NCBI GenBank assembly: GCA_947683625.1
Contig: CANTUR010001074.1
Location: 222,304 to 286,303, forward strand
DNA from: Mallotus nudiflorus
Taxonomy: Eukaryota > Streptophyta > Magnoliopsida > Malpighiales > Euphorbiaceae
DNA: 64,000 nt
Direction of reading: 5' to 3'
Below the pieces are notes generated by a model, which saw only the letters and a list, made by a program, of their open reading frames with translations, did no database searches and was not told the origin of the DNA. The first letter of the stretch is position 1; every line of letters starts with the position of its first letter. Made by a program: the position numbers and the translations under genes. This document shows, piece by piece, positions 47,133 through 58,537 of the stretch.

Positions 47133-48195
47133 AAATGTCTAGTTGAGCATCTAATCAGTGAGTTATTACGCACTCTTTCAAGGGTGGCTGCTTCTAGGCA
47201 AACCTCCTAGTTGTCTATTATAGTGTTCATGAGGATGTGCTCTTATGCCAAGTTTACATGAAAATTTCTCAAGATCTAATTACAGTTGTTCACCAGTCTG
47301 CAAAAAACTTTTGGTCTCGAGTGTGTGACAAGTACAACAATGAAAGGAATGACAGTTGGGAGGAGCGTAGCAAACGCTCTGTGCAAGCTCGAATTTAAGC
47401 TATTGAAAAAGCAATTAAGAAATTAAATAGGTGCATCAAACAAGTTGATAATATGCATCCAAGTGGTGCATCAATTGAAAATATTATAAGTATTTAGTAG
47501 TAAATAAGTGCATATTAATTTTTTTAATATCTTATTCAACTTGACATTATCTTTATAATAATTTTGTAGTTGCAGCGAGCAAAAATTCTACTAATACAAG
47601 ATCCCCAGTATAAAAAAGGTTTCAAATTTGATCATGTGTGGCACATTTTGAAAGATTTTGAAAAATTTAAAGATAACAACAACAGTCTAAAATGAGCTTA
47701 TCGAGTACAACAATCAACAATATTTCGTCAGGGTCTGAATATTCCCATTCTGATTCTCAAATACCGAAATCACCTGAATAGTCACAATTTTCTATTAATT
47801 TAGAAGATCATAACATTGGTGATTCCTCACACCCCATTGGAATCAAAAAAGTCAAAATGAAGATGAAAATGGTTGAACAATTTGCTATTATCATTAGCAT
47901 TAAAGAACAAAATGACAAGGTTATATAGTTGCTGGAGAAGTCCAGTTTGGATAGGCAACATCAAACAAAGATATGCAAAGCGAACAGTTTCCCTTTCGAA
48001 AATTTAAAGAAAAAAATAAAATTTTGTACTGAGACTTGAATGCTATTTCCGATCAAAGAATCTGTGCCATGACTCAAGCTGAACAAGAAAGAATTATTCG
48101 AAAAAGAGTGCAACAACAATTAGTATCACCACTACATGATGATTTTGGCCAATATTTTTATAATATTGGTGGATCTGGAAGTGATTTACCATATT
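47133..48195 (+). pseudogene. Harbinger partner gene, Myb/NAM-associated-like
   Basis: PIF/Harbinger elements carry a second protein that helps the transposase bind DNA. Here the frame gives HEDVLLCQVYMKISQDLI, FWSRVCDKYNN, ERSKRSVQARI, a stop, then AIEKAIKKLNRCIKQV. After a likely intron (about 47490-47578) comes KGFKFDHVWHILKDFEKF, then a Lys-rich part. The order of a trihelix/Myb-like N-terminus and an FxHxW...LK core fits that partner or the NAM-associated domain. Several stops and frame changes are present. ATG 47133 is followed by a stop two codons later, so the original start is unclear. Confidence 0.65.
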
Positions 48196-48674
48196 ATTAA
48201 GTTATTATAAGGTTTATGTGTTATGTTTAATGTTTAATTTTAGTTATCTAATGTTTGTTTAATGTTTAGTTCTAGTGTTTGTTTAATGCATCGAATAATT
48301 TTTAATGTAATGTATTTTTAATGTTTAATTAAATATGTTATTTGCAATGAATGTTGTTTTTAATGTAAAATTATTTAATTTTAATGTATAATTTTTTAGA
48401 ATATATTATATTTATTTGTTATATATAAATTTTAAATAAAATAAAATTTTGGACGAAATTGTTAAAAAAAAAATTATGTCCATACAATGAGAAATTGAAC
48501 TAAATTGAACATTTTAAAAGTTAATAATATAATTAAAAAAAATTAAAATGCATTGGTGTGAACATGGTAAATAAATTTTTTTCGTTTGCCATATTCATTT
48601 GGACAAAAGTAAGTTAAAAAATAGATATGCATTGGAGACAAAAAAAAACACAATATACCTTGGAGATGAAATTA

Positions 48675-48877
48675 GTAACTATTTCATATCTAAGAAATAT
48701 ACGAGATATAATAAAAATGTGTAAGAGACTGTGCACATTTTTTAATATAATTTTATAGTTGGCATTAAAAAAATAATAAACTGTGGTGTTAAAAATTACA
48801 AAAATTTAAAAAATAAAACCCAAAAAAATGGCAAGCCAGTCTTTGACATTTTCAAGGATTGTTTAATGGGCCAAATC
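48675..48877. other. Spacer between Harbinger and F-box gene
   Basis: Only about 200 AT-rich bases separate the right Harbinger end from the F-box stop codon. They must hold the F-box 3' UTR. No AATAAA was found on the minus strand here, so its poly(A) signal is a variant or lies inside the transposon end. Confidence 0.4.
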
Positions 48878-50035
48878 TCACCACTTCATCTTTTCATCAC
48901 AAGATGAAGATGATGCACCGGAAACAGGTTCAATCCATGTGCAATTTGTCAATTCTTTTACATCCCAGCAAAATCTACAAGAATAATCACCCAAAAACGA
49001 ATGATATTTTTGAGTTGCAAGCGAGTGGACAACGTAGTAGTTATCTCGAATTCTTGGAAAAATAATTTTGTTAGCCATGGCTGTTGTCGGAGCTTGACTG
49101 AGAAAGCATGACGTATGACTGACAAATAAGCTTTTATTCTCTAATGTTTCCATTGGTTGCCACATTTGCTCAGTGATATTGTACCTCGCAATATAAATAC
49201 TCTCTTCTTCGTAATAATCATAATTAGGTGCAAAAACAGCCACCAAATCTCCAGCATTTCTCGCCAAGAAACAATTCTGCTCACACAATGCATAGGAAGT
49301 ATCGGGTAACATCTTCAGAAACTTGTTCTTCAGATCAAACATTATTAATCGATTGTCATCTCCCATACAATAGCAATGATCGTTAAGAAATATGGGATGA
49401 GAATTAACATATCGAAAATATTCGACGCCCTCGCCAGTTCCTTCGTATACACTCCATTGCTCTTCGCCACGGTTGATAATGTAAATACGTCTTAATCCAC
49501 GGGTCCATCCAAGGATATAGCAATGTGGGGAAGTTGGAGGACAAGAGAAACACATGGTACTAAAGGATACTAGTTGAAGATTATTTGGTGGGTCTTTGTA
49601 AGCATTTGGAAGCTCTATCTTCTGTCTTGTAAACATGTTAAATAAAAAATTAGTCTTGTCTCTACGAGATAAAAGCAACCATCCAAATTTCGAAAAACGA
49701 ATATATGATTGTGCTAATTCCGGGAATTGTAAACGAATAGTGTAGCCGTGAAGATGAAGCACGCAAACATCACCCTTTAATGACAATAGGTATGGCTGGT
49801 CATTAGGCAGGTTTTGGATGGAAGGATGAGAAGGAATGGGACATCTAACAATTTGTTCATGATCATCCATGAAAAACTTCCAAGATTTGCAAACACTGCG
49901 AATGTTGGCAACGGCGCCAGGATCACGTGCGAAAGCATACGAAGCAACTACGCGCAAAAGCTCTGGTGGGAGTATAAAGCATGTATCTTCTTCTTCATCT
50001 TCCTCTTTCTTTGAGACTTGAACAATTTCTCTCAT
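48878..50035 (-). CDS. F-box protein with DUF295/KIB-type C-terminal domain
   Basis: This is an intact, intronless 385-codon gene from ATG 50035 to TGA 48878-48880. Residues about 20-60 form an F-box-like segment (LPPELLRVVASYA, ANIRSVCKSWKFFM), which would bind the SKP1 part of an SCF ubiquitin ligase. The rest is rich in W, Y and F and has repeated strand-like blocks (YLLSLKGD, FSTMCFSCPP, CYILGWTRG, WSVYEGTGEG, LIMFDLKNKF, LVAVFAPNYD, YYVVHSLATQ), as in the DUF295 beta-propeller family. The acidic run EEDEEED is near the start. No frameshift is seen, despite transposons on both sides. The target is unknown. Single-exon F-box/DUF295 genes are common in recent plant families. Confidence 0.88.
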   Translation of the reverse strand: MREIVQVSKKEEDEEEDTCFILPPELLRVVASYAFARDPGAVANIRSVCKSWKFFMDDHEQIVRCPIPSHPSIQNLPNDQPYLLSLKGDVCVLHLHGYTIRLQFPELAQSYIRFSKFGWLLLSRRDKTNFLFNMFTRQKIELPNAYKDPPNNLQLVSFSTMCFSCPPTSPHCYILGWTRGLRRIYIINRGEEQWSVYEGTGEGVEYFRYVNSHPIFLNDHCYCMGDDNRLIMFDLKNKFLKMLPDTSYALCEQNCFLARNAGDLVAVFAPNYDYYEEESIYIARYNITEQMWQPMETLENKSLFVSHTSCFLSQAPTTAMANKIIFPRIRDNYYVVHSLATQKYHSFLGDYSCRFCWDVKELTNCTWIEPVSGASSSSCDEKMKW

Positions 50036-50097
50036 TCTTTGTTTTGTATATGTGCGATCTTTGCCTTTGTTGCTAGCATAATATATAAACCTTAAAC

Positions 50098-50107
50098 TAT
50101 TTATATA
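50098..50107 (-). promoter_or_regulatory. TATA box of the F-box gene
   Basis: The minus strand reads TATATAAATA, 63 bases upstream of the start codon. A second TATATAT-like run lies nearer at about 50081-50088. Either would give a short leader. Confidence 0.6.
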
Positions 50108-50666
50108 AAGAGAATTTTAGCTACAAAAACTAATTAGTAAACCAAAATCAATTAGGAATTGAAAAACTAATTAGTTTAACTTTAAACAAACCAAAATCAA
50201 TTAGGAAATGAAAACTAATGGATGAGTCAGGAGTTGACAACCGACCATGTAACAACACCTGACCTAGAGAAATTAACATTACGATACAATACCTGTAGTT
50301 AGGTCCAAATCGAAGTCTCAGTTCATGTTAATGATAGTTAACTAAATATTCTTAATTTCCCAATCTCAAGCTTTGTGGACCTTTGATATTTACTCACTCG
50401 GAGGATGGTAGTTAATAAAATATATCTATCAAATGATTAGAATCCATTCCCTTGGTTGTCAACTCATTGAATTTCTTTTAATTTTAATTAGTAAACCAAA
50501 TTCAATAAGGAATTGAAAAACAAAGTAGTCACAGACTTTTTCTTTAAACCGAAATCATTAAGGAATAAGGAATTCTCCAAAATAATCCTGGAGTTGTATT
50601 GCATTATATAAGGTTTTGGTTTCTTGATCACCTTCAGTCATCCGTCCCACTGTTTGAGCAAATTCC

Positions 50667-51060
50667 TCAGCGGTCAGCATTGCATTCCTGTGCTTTGCTT
50701 TCAATTCCTGTTTTTAGGCTTGCCCTGGCAAGATCCTTGAGTTGGAACTTTCTGTGCTCTGTGGTCTTCTCATTGCTTTCGTTTTGAGTGGATCTGTCAT
50801 TCGGAATGGACACGGTAGAATCACTTTCCCTTCCCATCATCTTTCCTTCTTTAGGGATGGAGACTGCAGCTTTACCTGTCTCCTTTTTCCCAATGCTGAC
50901 ATAGGTCTCGTTGATATGATACAACTAAAGGCCTACCCTTGAAATCAATGCTCAAAATAGGGTAGTCTTTGGATTTAGATTCTCCAATTTCAATGAAACC
51001 GAAAGGTGGACAGAACCCAAAAACTCCTCTGGTTTTTGAGTTCAAAATGGTCTCATTCAA
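50667..51060 (-). pseudogene. Unclassified gene-like fragment
   Basis: Two overlapping minus-strand frames have balanced amino-acid use unlike the AT-rich surroundings. The upstream one (51060-50872) reads GFCPPFGFIEIGESKSKDYP and LSIDFKGRPLVVSYQRDLC. The downstream one reads SIPKEGKMMGRESDSTVSIP and KFQLKDLARASLKTG. Moving between frames near 50890 would join them. I cannot assign a family. It may be a broken gene, an exon of a longer gene, or chance. Confidence 0.3.
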
Positions 51061-51067
51061 TCCAGAA

Positions 51068-51215
51068 CATTAAGCCCCCACGCTTGGCTGTTTGTTAGCC
51101 CTTGTTAATGTGGTGTGGTGGAATCGAGTCCTCACTCTACTCCTACTAACTTACTAATCTAACTAACTAACATAATGGTTGTTCAAAAAAATAAAAATAA
51201 AAATAAAAAATCCAG
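51068..51215 (+). mobile_element. Possible SINE remnant
   Basis: A GTGGTGGAATCGAGTCCTC segment resembles a tRNA-type B box (about 51111-51129), and the stretch ends TTGTTCAAAAAAATAAAAATAA, like plant SINE tails. There is no clear A box or target duplication. Confidence 0.25.
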
Positions 51216-53268
51216 AAACATTAACTCCTCAAAATGCACTTTAATGAATTCAAACAAGACAAGTTCTTTTTTATGAATAAAATGTTGGATTAATAAAAAA
51301 AACCCAGTCAATGCCATTGATTTTGTTTGTGTCCTGCGGGCGTTTTTTTTTTTTTTTTTTTTTCCAGTTTTATATTTGGCCTTTTCATTTTTGCATGAAT
51401 TTGGTCCATTTTTTAAAATTTGGACCTAACTTTTTGCGATTTCTATGTTTTCTTTTTTCTTTTTTTTATCTTTATCTTTATCTTTTTTATATTTTTTTAT
51501 TATTTTTGAATTCATATTTAATTTAAGTTGATTATATGTATTTATTTATTTAATTTATATATTTTAAGTAATTAAATTTTTCATTCTAAATAATAAATTT
51601 TTTAATTTTGAAACTTACTATCATTTAGCATAAAAAAAATTAAGCTAATTAAATAAAAAAAATTACCTATAATTTTCAATAATTATTTTTTTCATAATTA
51701 TTTAGAATTTAAAAATTAAACTAATTAAAGTAAAAATTACCCATAATATTGAATAATTATTTTTTCAATAAAAATAACAAAAAAATTATGAAATATATCA
51801 AATAAATTATTATTTTTATTATTGATACTAATAAAAATAAAAATTATATTTATGGTCTTAATTTTATTATTAATAATGAAAAAACTAAAAAAACAAAAAT
51901 TAACAATTTGTTGTTGTTGTTTTTGTTTATATTTGTTGATATTTATTAAAATAAAAAATTAACAATAAAGAACAATAAAAATTATGAATATGTCAAAAAA
52001 TTTATTATTTATAAAATGAATACTAACAAAAGTAAAACTTTTATTTATGGCCTAAATTTTGTCATTAATAATGAAAAAATAATTAAAAAATAAAAATCAA
52101 CGACTATACATTTTTGTTATTTTATTGATTTAGATGTTGTTTTTAGTTGTTTTGGTTTGTTATTTTTTTGGTGTTTTTTTTTGTTTATTTTATAAATACA
52201 TCGTAAGAATTGTAAACTTGTTACATATTAATAATTAAATAAGTATCAAATAAATTTTTTGAAAAAAAAGTTTTACACATTTTAATAAACAAATTAAAGT
52301 AGAAAAAATAAAATTCTTATTTTTTAAAAATATAAAATGAGAAAATTTTGTTTATTTATTGTTGTTATAAAATTTGAAGTTATTTATTACTTGGTTTAAC
52401 AACAATTGAAAATATTTAGTTTATAATTATTCATTTAAAAAAAATTTAAGAGAAAAAATATTGAAAAAAAATATTGAGAATAAAATAAAGACAGTACCTT
52501 AAAAATAAAAAAAAATTGAGAAAAAAGATGAAACATTAAAAAAATGTTGAGTGAAAAAAATAGGTAAAGACAGTAAAAAAAATATTGAAAAAAATAAATA
52601 AAAACAGTATATAGAAAAAAATATTTAAAATTTTTTTCAAATTCACAACATTTTTAAAATTTTTTTTGCTGTTTGGTACATTATCCCTAAAATGTTAGTA
52701 AGGGCTTATAAAAGCATGGAACAACAAAGGCCCAACAGAACGGGCTTCAATTTTCTCTTTTGGATCAGAAAGTTAATTTTTCTTGAACCCGAAAACAATA
52801 AAAAAGAAAATCCTGTTTTGACAATTGCAAGATGCTCTTGAAAGACCTTGAAATGCCAAAAATTTATTATAATGGAGAATTGAGTGAAAACTTTATTTTC
52901 AAAATTTTCACTATAATTTAGTATAATATGTGTATATATTTTTGTTTTTTAATATGGAATATGTTACTTATACAGCAATGTATGCTATTGTTTTTTTTAA
53001 ATGAAAAACAAAAAAAAATTATATTAACATTAAATATAAAGAAATATGCTTACCAAATATCTCATTATAACTGACAAAACAACGTTAACTAGATAGCTCG
53101 TTTGGAAGTTCAGGATCGATCTCCAAAAATTTAAGAACTAAGATTAATATAACAACTGAGTTAGTCTTGGCCATGTGGTAAGTTCATTATCTTACGTTTA
53201 GTGCAAGGGCTTTTGTTGTTAACCTTTTATGTTTTCACTTTATCAAGTGTTCTCTTTTCTAAAGTACC

Positions 53269-54510
53269 ATGTCTAGGACTTCCGGGACCAGTTATGGGGA
53301 CGTTCATGAAAGTTTGGAAGAGCAGTATAATCATCTTCGCATCCAGGACGAGGATGAACCTGAGTTAACTATCACTGAGGAAGAGGTGGGTTAAGTGAGT
53401 CTCGCTAAACAGTTCTGCCTTGTCGGCAAGTTCCTTACTAATAAACTTATTAATTTTACGGCAATAAGGAACACCCTGGTTGCTTTATGGTGGCCTATCC
53501 GAGGAGTCTGTATATCGGACTTGGGAGATCAAATTTTTTCATTCCAATTCTTTCATGAGCTGTTCATGAACCGTATTGTGGAGCAAGCGCCGTGGTCGTT
53601 TGATCAGAATCTTCTTGTTTTATTACCGTATGATGGGTCTATTGCGCCGGTGGACATGGATTTTCAAATTTTTGAGTTTTGGGTGCCAGTCCTCAACCTT
53701 CCGGTGGGTTTAAGGTTAGATAGGATTCTTCAGAGGATTGCCAATTCCATAGGACAATATGTCGCTTCTGATGAGAACAACTTTAATAGCCTTTGGCGAA
53801 CTTTTTTGCCTGTCCGAGTTCAACTGGATATCGTAAAACCCCTAAGGAATAAGATGAAGATCAAAATGGAGGGAGCACAATGGTGCTGGGTTGAATTCAA
53901 ATATGAGAGGCTCCCTATTTTTTGTTTAGTTTATGGTAAATTGGGGCACACTGAGAAGTTTTGTGAACTTATTTTTGAGAATCCATTACTTCTGAATTCT
54001 AAATAGTATGGTGGCTGGCAGCGAGCAGCGCCTCGTCGTAACATTAGCTCTGCGGAGTTTTGGCTCCGGTTAGAGAATGGAGATTTCTTGCTCGAGAAAT
54101 CAGAGATAGCTAGAAGAGGAAGCAACGTGAATTACGGAAATCACAATTCCGATAATCCAGGAGCAATCATGCTGTTGGCAAAATATGGTATGGGCGTTGA
54201 TAGTGGGATCATTGGCACTGATGGAGCTCACCCCAATTCTAGCTTTTCTTTAAAAGGAAAGGATCCTACTTCTACTACTACCTTAGTGGAAGAGGATATG
54301 GAAGAAGTGGATGACATGGAGGGTATTATTGTTTTGGAAGGTAAACAAAGGAAAACGGATGATTCCGATCTTATGCAGCAAAAAGGAGGATTTATAGATG
54401 AGTCTGAAAAGGGTATAGTTGTCTTTGGGCATCTAACTAGAGCTCTGGACTTCAGTATCAACAATATAACAGAGGTGGGTCCTGATTCACAGGCCCACCT
54501 ACAGCCATGA
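53269..54510 (+). pseudogene. LINE ORF1 (DUF4283 plus CCHC-type knuckle)
   Basis: ORF1 proteins bind the LINE RNA. From ATG 53269 (MSRTSGTSYGD) one frame runs to TGA at 54508-54510, 413 codons, interrupted by TAA at 53392-53394 and TAG at 54004-54006. Motifs are LVGKFLTNKLINF, VALWWPIRG, FFHELFMNRIVEQAPWSFD and YERLPIFCLVYGKLGHTEK, then FC. The zinc knuckle has Cys, Tyr, His, Cys where CCHC is expected, so one ligand is lost. The acidic C-terminal part (EEDMEEVDDMEG) is typical. Confidence 0.85.
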
Positions 54511-55410
54511 ATTATTTATCCTAGAATTTGCTGGCCAACCCAAGTGCAATTCGGTTTTTAAGGGACTTAGTTTCAAGGACTAGGCTTAGTATAGTCTTTA
54601 AAAATAGTTTGGGTTTTGATGGCTTAGAAGTTGTTGTGTGCAGTAGAGGCCTGGCCTTGTTTTGGGATATAGTGTCCAGTTGAATGTAATTCATTCAGAC
54701 TTCAATTATATTGATGCTATTGTTTCAACTCTGGGTTGTGATAGTTGGCGTCTGACGGGCTTTATGGGGTTTCGGATTGAAACAAAAGAGCTGATTCTTG
54801 GAGAATTATGCGTTCTCTTGCTGCTAGATCGTCTCTTCCATGGTCCATTTTAGGTGATTTCAACAACTTGATTTATGCTTTTGAGAAGGTTGGTGGAGCT
54901 CCTTGCCCGGATTGTTTGCTAAATGGGTTTTGGTACACTATTGTTGAGTGTGGTTTGAATGAGATCGCTTCCTCGGGTCCTGGGTTTACTTGGGAACGCT
55001 ATCGGGTTACGGATAATTAGGTTCAGGAGAGGCTTGACGTCAGATCCATGGCGTCAGCTGTTTCTTTCAGCGTTCATTCTAGTTTTGGAAGCTTTCTCCT
55101 CTGATCACCTCCCTATTCTTCTTTATTTGAAAGGGAAATGCAGCTTTAATTCTAAGAGGAATTTTTGTTTTGAAAATATCTGGGCTTCTCATGAGGAGTG
55201 TCGCAATATTGTTGTCAAGTGTTGGCTAGATAATTCTTCTGCTTTCTTTCCAAATAAGTTATCTCTTTGCGTTGCCGCTCTTGCATCTTTGGGTAGTGCT
55301 TTGTCTAGTTATTTTCGTAAGGAGTTGAATGACTGCCTGAATCTCCTTGCAAGATATCGGTCGAGGACTGATGATGTTTGGGGTTCAGAGTTTTTTAGAG
55401 GCTCAGATTC
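54507..55410 (+). pseudogene. LINE ORF2, endonuclease domain
   Basis: ORF2 starts at ATG 54507 (MNYLS, stop, N), where LSWN is usual. The AP-endonuclease domain nicks the target. Motifs are WSILGDFNNLIYAFEKVGG (about 54840), SGPGFTWER (about 54975) and SDHLPILL (about 55100). These lie in different frames, so there are at least two frameshifts. The ATG overlaps the ORF1 stop in ATGA. Confidence 0.85.
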
Positions 55411-55419
55411 AGTATGATA

Positions 55420-56870
55420 AAGCTTTAGAAGATCAAGAATTGTATTGGAGGCAAAGAGTAAAACAATTTTGGCTTAGAAATGGAGATGCCACTACTAGAT
55501 TCTTTCATTCGTTCGCTTTGAGTTGTGGAAGGCCGAACTCTATTCATGCTCTGAAGAATGCCTCTGGTTCGTGGTGTTGTTCTCCTGCTAAAATTAAATC
55601 TGTAATTATTGAGTATTTTAGCATCATTTTTAAATCTTGTGGGAATGAGGGATCACAGCTGCTTAAGCGTATTTCTCCTTCGACGTCTCAATCTCAAAAT
55701 GACCTACTTCTTAGCCCTATTTTAGCTTTAGAGGTGAAGGATGCTGCTTTCAGTATGTTGCCAGAAAAATCGCCGGGTCCGGACAGATTGAACCCATATT
55801 TTTTTCAAAAATTTTGGCCAGAGGTTGGACGTGATATTGTCTCTCTTTGCCAATCTTTTATGACTAATGGTTCTTTTCCTACAGTGTTAAATGAAACCTC
55901 CATCGTGTTAATTCCTAAGAAGAAGCAAGTGGAGGGTATGGCTGACCTTAGGCCCATAGCAGTATGTAATGTAGCATATAAAATTATTACTAAATTACTT
56001 GCCAATTGCCTTAAAGTTCTATTGCATGGTCTGATTCAGAATTTCAAGGTACATTTGTGGGTGGTAGATCTATTATCGACAACATCATGTTAGCCTTTGA
56101 GATTTCCCATTCTTTTAAAAAGAAAAGGCGAGGAAGACATGGTATGTTAGCACTAAAAATGGATATTTCTAAAGCTCATAATTGTTTAGAGTGGTCCATC
56201 TTGGAGAGGGTCATGCTACGAATGGATTTCCATGTAGATTGGGTGAAGCGCATCATGTTTTGTATCTCAAATGTGAGTTATTCAGTCTGTTTTAATTGTG
56301 AAAATGCTGGTTCGGTGGTGCTTCAACGAGGTCTACGGCAAAGAGACCTGTTGTCTCCTTACCTACTTATAATTTGTGCCGAGTCTCTTAGTGCCCTTCT
56401 TCAATCAAAAGCTTCTAGTAATAGGATTCATGGTTGTTGCTTAGCTCGTAACACCGCTCAAATTAATCATCTCTTTTTTGCAGATGATAATTATCGTTTT
56501 TTTTTTTTTTTGGAGCAAATATTCATGAATGTATGGAAATTCAGCATTGTTTGAAGCTTTATGAAGATGCTTCTAGACAGTCAATTAATTTTGCGAAGTC
56601 TTCCATTATGTTCAGCCGAAATGTGTCCGAGGATATTCAGAATCACATTTCTTATAGGTTGAATATTGCAATTATGTTGGATCAAGGTCTGTATCGGGGC
56701 TTGCCCTCTTCGGTTGGCAAGAATAAAAGAGCAGTGTTCAGCTATGTGAAGGATCGTGTGTGGAATCAAATCAACTCGTGGCATACAAAAATGCTTTCTT
56801 ATAAAGGTAAGGAGATTTTATTAAAGTTGGTGTCTCAGACCATTCCGAAATATATATTATAAATATGTTT
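55420..56870 (+). pseudogene. LINE ORF2, reverse transcriptase domain
   Basis: Motifs in order are QFWLRNGDATTRFFHS, EKSPGPDRLNPYFFQKFWPE, IVLIPKKKQ, DLRPIAVCNVAYKIITKLLA, LALKMDISKAHNCLEW, GLRQRDLLSPYLLIICAESL and HLFFADD (about 56475-56495), the last being the catalytic FADD box. Frame changes occur near 56050, 56510 and 56530; a T-run (56498-56511) follows the FADD box. Inactive. Confidence 0.9.
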
Positions 56871-56999
56871 CTCTTGCCTAAAACCTTATGTCTCGAGTTG
56901 GAACGAATGATGACAAGCTATTGGTGGGATTGCTCTAAGGGTACAGGTAAAGGTATAAGGTGGTTGAATTAGGAAAAACTTTGTTTACCTAAGAAGTTT

Positions 57000-57835
57000 G
57001 GGGGCCTTGGCTTCAAGCGCTTGCCTGATTTTAATTTAGCAATGGTTGCTAAACAAGCTTGGAGGGTTATAAAAAATCCATCTTGCCTAGTTGCTAGGAT
57101 CCTCAAGGCTAAATACTATCCGGGTTCTTCTTTTTTGAATGCTAAAATGGGCAATAATCCGAGCTTCATTTGGAGGAGTTTAATGGCTGCCTATGAGGTT
57201 CTTCGTATAGAGGCTAGAGTTCAAATTGGGAATGGTCACTCTTTCATTAGTGTTGTTCCTTGGTTAAATTCTGATGATTATGGCTTTATTCAATTTGAGC
57301 TTCCTTCCGAGTTGAAGAGTTGGGCTATCATTTCTCTTTTTGTGCCTGAAAGCCATCGATGGGATAGGGATTTAGTTCAAGATTTATTTTCAACTAGTGA
57401 GGCTCAGGTAATCCTGCGAAATCCATTAAGTGCTCAAGATATCCCGAATAGCTGGTTTTGGTTCCCTTCCTCCAATGGTCAGTTCACTGTGAGAAGTTGC
57501 TATCGGCTTTTAGTTGGGGGGTGCTTAAGGCCTGTTAGTCCTGTTTGGCAACACATTTGGAAGATTAAAGTTCCCTCTAAGGTTCGGAACTTCTTATGCA
57601 TATGTGCTTGGGATTGCTTCTCAATGCGTTCAGTTTTAAATTCAAAGCAGGTTCATGTTTCTGATGTTTGTCCCTTATGTGATTCATATTCTGAAACTAT
57701 ATCTCATACTCTGTTCTTCTATCCCATCGTTGTTGATTACTGGGAGAAGGCTCACTTTCAGTTTGGTACTGTGCCTTCTTATTCAATGCTAGATTCTCTT
57801 TCTTTCATTTTTTTCACAGCTTTCAGCTGATGATA
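57000..57835 (+). pseudogene. LINE ORF2, zf-RVT region
   Basis: A single open frame reads KQAWRVIKNPSCLVARILKA, GNNPSFIWRSL, WFWFPSSNGQFTVRSCY, WKIKVPSKVRNFLCICAWD and VCPLCDSYSETISHTLFF. The CxxC...H pattern is the zf-RVT zinc-binding domain that follows RT in plant LINEs. It stops at about 57830 with a shift to another frame. Confidence 0.88.
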
Positions 57836-58430
57836 TTGAGCTATTTGCCACAATTTGTTACAGTCTTTGGCTAAAAAGAAATCATAAAATCTGGCGGGAC
57901 TCATCTTTTCCAAGCTCCAAAATTATTAATATGGCGGGACAGTCTTTGTTTGGTTGGAGTCATGCTCAAAGAACTGGTTTGAGAATGGATCCTGGTTCCG
58001 GTTTACAAGCAGAAGGAGATTTGTCATGGTTGAAGCCTCCGGAAGTCTTTCTTAAGGTCAACATCGATGCAACCATATCTTCCCGCCCTTCTGTTGCTGT
58101 TGTGGGTTGCATTTTGCGCGACTCTTTTGGGAAGTTTTTAAAAGCTCATCTTCAGTCTATCCTGCTCGTTTCTCTCCTAAGGAAGCTGAGGCTCTTGGGG
58201 TTAGGAAGCGCTGAGTTGGATGAAGAACCTCGGCATCGATCACTGTATTTTGGAAATATATTCTTTCCAAGTGATTCAAGCTCTTCAGAATCCAGTTTGC
58301 AGATCTCCGTGTGGTTTTATTTTAGATGATTGTTTATCTTTATTAAAGCAGTTTAATCATCTGATTACTCGTTTTGTTTATCGTTCTGCTAATTGTGCAG
58401 CTCATGCTTGTGCAAGCTGCAATTGATGTA
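57835..58430 (+). pseudogene. LINE ORF2, RNase H-like tail
   Basis: After frame changes the sequence reads WLKPPEVFLKVNIDATISS, GCILRDSFGKFLKAHLQS and, later, FVYRSANCAAHACA. VNIDA gives the first Asp of an RNase H-type domain that many plant L1 elements carry at the end. The second half is badly decayed. Confidence 0.7.
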
Positions 58431-58537
58431 AGTGGAACACAGGAATGGAATAATCCTCCTCATTATCTTGTTTCTATTTTAGCTCAAGAGAGCTCTATGC
58501 AATGAATTTCTTTTCCTTTAAAAAAAAAAATGAATAT

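Larger units (their letters stand above)
23844..48671 (-). mobile_element. PIF/Harbinger DNA transposon, split by nested retroelements
   Basis: The left terminus reads AGGCATCTCCAACC and the right terminus, inverted, reads TTTCATCTCCAAGG. They are flanked by TTA on both sides. Removing the nested Tat-like element (23899-41262) and solo LTR 4 (41995-44971), with one target copy each, leaves about 4.5 kb, a normal size for this superfamily. The remaining DNA encodes a DDE transposase on the minus strand (41608-45951) and a Myb/NAM-associated-like partner on the plus strand (about 47140-48190). A 117-bp tandem array separates the two genes. The outer boundaries rest on short, partly decayed ends, so they are less certain than the coding calls. 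Confidence 0.72.
50111..53180. other. Intergenic DNA with AT-rich, low-complexity sequence
   Basis: From 50600 to 51060 base composition is less AT-rich, and overlapping minus-strand frames (50667-50924 and 50872-51060) give GVFGFCPPFGFIEIG and KFQLKDLARAS; I do not recognise them. 51068-51215 may be a SINE remnant. From 51330 onward the DNA is T- and A-rich with long homopolymers. I see no gene. Confidence 0.5.
53180..58530 (+). mobile_element. L1-type LINE, inactivated
   Basis: The unit is about 5.3 kb with two ORFs in plant L1 order: ORF1 with a DUF4283 and zinc-knuckle region, and ORF2 with AP endonuclease, RT, zf-RVT and an RNase H-like tail. It ends in a poly-A run (58520-58530). Stops and frameshifts are present throughout. 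I found no confident target duplication, and the 5' end is estimated from where ORF1-leader-like sequence begins. Confidence 0.9.
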
